Source: Nitrospira sp. CR1.3 (GTDB lineage: Bacteria; Nitrospirota; Nitrospiria; Nitrospirales; Nitrospiraceae). Taken from it: a stretch of 64,000 bases of DNA. Positions 61,442 through 64,000 of the stretch are shown piece by piece. The DNA is taken from assembly GCA_014055525.1 (NCBI GenBank), contig WIAH01000008.1, positions 1-64,000 on the forward strand, read 5' to 3'. How positions within the stretch are numbered: position 1 is the stretch's first letter; each line of letters starts with the position of its first letter. The notes below the pieces were generated by a model, which was not told the DNA's origin, made no database searches, and saw only the letters and a program-made list of their open reading frames with translations. The translations under genes and the position numbers were made by a program.

Positions 61442-63298
61442 ATGTCACAGCTACGCATCCCTCACGATCGCCGGAACGATATTCGGAACATCGCCATCAT
61501 CGCGCACGTCGACCATGGGAAGACCACGCTGGTCGACGCGCTGCTCCGCCAGACTCACGTTCATCGCAAAATCGAGGACATGGGCGAACGGATTATGGAT
61601 TCGATGGATCAGGAGCGGGAGCGCGGCATCACGATCAGGGCAAAGAACGCGAGCGTCATTTATCAAGGCGTGAAGATTAATATCGTCGACACACCCGGGC
61701 ACGCCGACTTCGGAGGAGAAGTGGAGCGGACGCTCCGCATGGTGGACGGTGTCCTGATTCTGATCGACGCCAAAGAAGGCCCCATGCCGCAAACGACGTT
61801 CGTGCTGCGCAAAGCCTTGGCCCTCGGTCATAAGGCCATCGTCGTCATCAACAAGATCGATCGCCCGGACGCTGTCATCGACGATGTGGTCAACCGCACC
61901 TTCGACCTGTTCGTCCATTTGAATGCGACCGACGAACAACTCGACTTTCCGATTGTCTACACCTCGGCCATCAAGGGTATTGCCACGCTCGATGTGAATA
62001 AGCCTGGTACCGACATCACCCCCCTCCTCGACACGGTCCTGGACAACATCCCGGCCCCTGCCATCAATGCCAAGGCGCCGCTGCAGATCCTCGTGCTGGC
62101 GCTCACCTACGATTCCTACAAAGGCAAGATGGGCGTCGGAAAGATTCAATCCGGTTCCATCGCGCGCCGTCAGAATGTTCTCGTCTTGGGGAAGGACGGA
62201 GCGAAAATACCGGGGAAAGTGTCCGACCTCGCGGTCTATTCGGGCCTCGAGCGCACGGACGTCGAGCAGGCCGAAGCCGGCGAGATCGTGGCCGTCGCCG
62301 GCCTCGACCAGGTCAGCATCGGGGATACCATCGCCGACGCCGAACAGCCCCTGGCCTTGCCCCGTGTCACAATCGACGAGCCGACCGTACAGATGACCTT
62401 CTCCGTCAACAACAGCCCCTTCGCCGGCCGGGAGGGCAAGTTCCTGACGTCACGCCACTTGCGGGAACGGCTCTTTAAAGAACTCGAGACGAACGTCTCG
62501 CTCCGCGTGCAGGAGACCGACAGCCCGGACCGGTTTCTCGTCGCAGGCCGCGGTGAATTGCACTTGGGTGTGTTGATCGAACAGATGCGTCGCGAAGGGT
62601 ACGAACTTCAAGTCTCGCAACCGGAAGTTATTCTCCATCGCGATGGCGGCAAGGTGACGGAACCCTATGAAGAGCTGACGATCCAGGTGCCGGAAACCTA
62701 TCAGGGGGCCGTCATCGAGGAGATCGGCAAACGGCGCGGGGAAATGCGCCACATGAAACTGGTCCATTCGGACGCGGGGCCGAGTGAAATGCAACTGGAG
62801 TACCACATCCCGACCCGCGGCATTATGGGCTTGAAGAACGTCCTGCTGGCCAAGACGCGGGGAACCGTGATCATGCACCACGTCTTCAAGGCCTATGAAG
62901 CGACCGACGAACAGGCATTGCTTGCCTCCCCGCACGGCTCTCTTTGCGCCTTCGAAGACGGAACCAGCACCGGATACGCCCTGTTCATGACCCAGGAGCG
63001 CGGCGTCATGTTCATCGGACCGGGGGTGGAGGTCTATCGCGGCATGGTCGTGGGCGAGAATAGCCGCGATGAAGATCTCGATGTGAACGTGTGCAAGGAG
63101 AAACACCTTACCAACATGAGAGCGTCCGGATCGGATGAAGCCTTGATTCTTACGCCGCCGCGGGAAATGTCGCTGGAGTTCGCGCTGGAATACATCGGTC
63201 AGGACGAATTGGTCGAGGTCACACCTCATAACCTCCGCATTAGAAAACGGTTGCTCAATCCTGAAGACCGCCGCAAAGCCCGCAAAGCCGGAAAATAA
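61442..63298 (+). CDS. typA: Ribosome-associated GTPase TypA/BipA
   Basis: A 618-residue translational GTPase. [15 protein letters not shown] is the P-loop, [11 protein letters not shown] switch [13 protein letters not shown] the G3 motif and [10 protein letters not shown] the G4. The EF-G-like domains III and V and the BipA C-terminal domain follow. It acts in ribosome assembly and stress responses. The ATG at 61442 is chosen; an in-frame extension through the MITE repeat is spurious. Confidence 0.96.
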   Translation: MSQLRIPHDRRNDIRNIAIIAHVDHGKTTLVDALLRQTHVHRKIEDMGERIMDSMDQERERGITIRAKNASVIYQGVKINIVDTPGHADFGGEVERTLRMVDGVLILIDAKEGPMPQTTFVLRKALALGHKAIVVINKIDRPDAVIDDVVNRTFDLFVHLNATDEQLDFPIVYTSAIKGIATLDVNKPGTDITPLLDTVLDNIPAPAINAKAPLQILVLALTYDSYKGKMGVGKIQSGSIARRQNVLVLGKDGAKIPGKVSDLAVYSGLERTDVEQAEAGEIVAVAGLDQVSIGDTIADAEQPLALPRVTIDEPTVQMTFSVNNSPFAGREGKFLTSRHLRERLFKELETNVSLRVQETDSPDRFLVAGRGELHLGVLIEQMRREGYELQVSQPEVILHRDGGKVTEPYEELTIQVPETYQGAVIEEIGKRRGEMRHMKLVHSDAGPSEMQLEYHIPTRGIMGLKNVLLAKTRGTVIMHHVFKAYEATDEQALLASPHGSLCAFEDGTSTGYALFMTQERGVMFIGPGVEVYRGMVVGENSRDEDLDVNVCKEKHLTNMRASGSDEALILTPPREMSLEFALEYIGQDELVEVTPHNLRIRKRLLNPEDRRKARKAGK

Positions 63299-63311
63299 AC
63301 GTGCTCGTCGT

Positions 63312-63337
63312 GCGTGAAGCGTATCTCGTGAAGCGTT
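63312..63337. repeat. CGTGAAGCG-type palindromic repeat (copy c)
   Basis: CGTGAAGCGTATCTCGTGAAGCG lies just after the typA stop; the pattern is split over two direct copies rather than a full hairpin. Confidence 0.5.
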
Positions 63338-63360
63338 GTTCTTAAGTTCACCACACTGCC

Positions 63361-64000
63361 ATGAGGATTAAGAAGAAAGGTCCCAAGCCCTCAGCTAAGC
63401 GTCCGCCCTTGTATTTCATCGGGTATCGCGGAACAGCGCCCCTGCTGAATGAGCTCAAGACTTGGTATGACCTCGAATACGGCGGGCCCCTGTCCATCAG
63501 GCTGGAACCGGGGACATCGGAATCCTGGCATCTGGGCCACGGCCCGTGGACCGCGCACGTCGTCATTCCTCTCCCGGCCACTCACACGACCGAACTCAAA
63601 TCGCAACTGTCCTGGGAACATGAGTCGATCGGCGCGGTGGCCTCCTCGGTGATGGCGCCGCGGGATATGCCCGATACGGTTCTGTTCGCCGCGCGATTGG
63701 CTCGCGGACTGACGTTGCTGACGCAAGGCACTGCCCACGATATCACCACCCAACAGTACCTCAATCCGTCGGATTGGAACGATCGCGCACTGGCGGAATT
63801 CGTCGTCGGCGATCATGTGATGATCGCTCAAGACGATCAGAGTCGACCGAACGAAGTGTGGTGCTATACCCTCGGTCTCTCGAAATTCGGCATGGACGAA
63901 CTGGAAACGTTCCACCCGGTGGGATTGTCTGACCGCTCGCCGAAGGAGCTTCTCGTCGAATCCGCCCATGAGATGATCCGAATCAGCCAATCTCTCAAAG
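63361..64000 (+). CDS. Unknown protein, cut by window edge
   Basis: A frame open from ATG 63361 to the window end (at least 213 residues). The N-terminus is basic (MRIKKKGPKPSAKRPP), then comes soluble sequence with GPWTAHVVIPLPATHTTEL and TLGLSKFGMDELE. The segment resembles DUF4261-type proteins in its late part, but I cannot claim this. It starts 63 bases after typA, perhaps in the same unit. Confidence 0.7.
   Translation, partial: MRIKKKGPKPSAKRPPLYFIGYRGTAPLLNELKTWYDLEYGGPLSIRLEPGTSESWHLGHGPWTAHVVIPLPATHTTELKSQLSWEHESIGAVASSVMAPRDMPDTVLFAARLARGLTLLTQGTAHDITTQQYLNPSDWNDRALAEFVVGDHVMIAQDDQSRPNEVWCYTLGLSKFGMDELETFHPVGLSDRSPKELLVESAHEMIRISQSLK

Overview
The window is about 58-60% GC and reads as a chromosome segment of a Nitrospira-like bacterium (Nitrospirota). 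This assignment is an inference from gene content and style: a pyruvoyl arginine decarboxylase, agmatinase and deoxyhypusine-synthase-like cluster, a TonB system beside two-partner secretion, CBS-PilZ and PilZ proteins, and many short intergenic palindromic repeats. No 16S gene or other decisive marker is present.

Layout. 1-9.6 kb: a TonB/ExbD/ExbB energy system and a two-partner secretion pair (TpsB then a 1597-residue TpsA), all on the minus strand, then a divergent GspC-like protein. 9.8-18.6 kb: an outer-membrane barrel, a secreted protein, a DUF692-dus-maf operon, a CBS-PilZ protein, a LOG-family protein, a DHH phosphoesterase and a rhomboid protease. 18.6-22.4 kb: a hybrid histidine kinase lacking its phospho-acceptor residues, and purE-purK. 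22.5-28.2 kb: an export-like operon of HlyD adaptor, TolC channel, an ABC protein with a degenerate ATPase, and a small membrane protein. 28.3-34.5 kb: rluF and a minus-strand polyamine cluster (DHS-like, DsbA-like, zinc ribbon, aldehyde dehydrogenase, pyruvoyl arginine decarboxylase, agmatinase).

36-45 kb is an accessory island next to an intact tRNA-Glu(CTC). Two further copies of the tRNA 3' end, at 36.39 and 40.63 kb, divide it into two units of about 4.3 kb. Each unit holds toxin-antitoxin-like genes and ends with an AbrB gene and a cluster of hairpin repeats. Integron-type attC sites mark cassette junctions inside both units, but no integrase is visible. Cargo includes an AlbA_2 protein, a PIN-like fragment, a PD-(D/E)xK-like protein and a frameshifted HEPN protein.

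45.3-64 kb is housekeeping: glnS, yacG, an alcohol dehydrogenase, two tRNA-Gln genes, gltX, a flavin reductase-like protein, a complete iron-sulfur cluster locus (fdx divergent from iscR-iscS-iscU-iscA-hscB-hscA-iscX), a class A penicillin-binding protein and typA. At least three families of small repeats (REP-like, MITE-like of about 120 bp, and CGTGAAGCG palindromes) sit between genes, often directly after stop codons.
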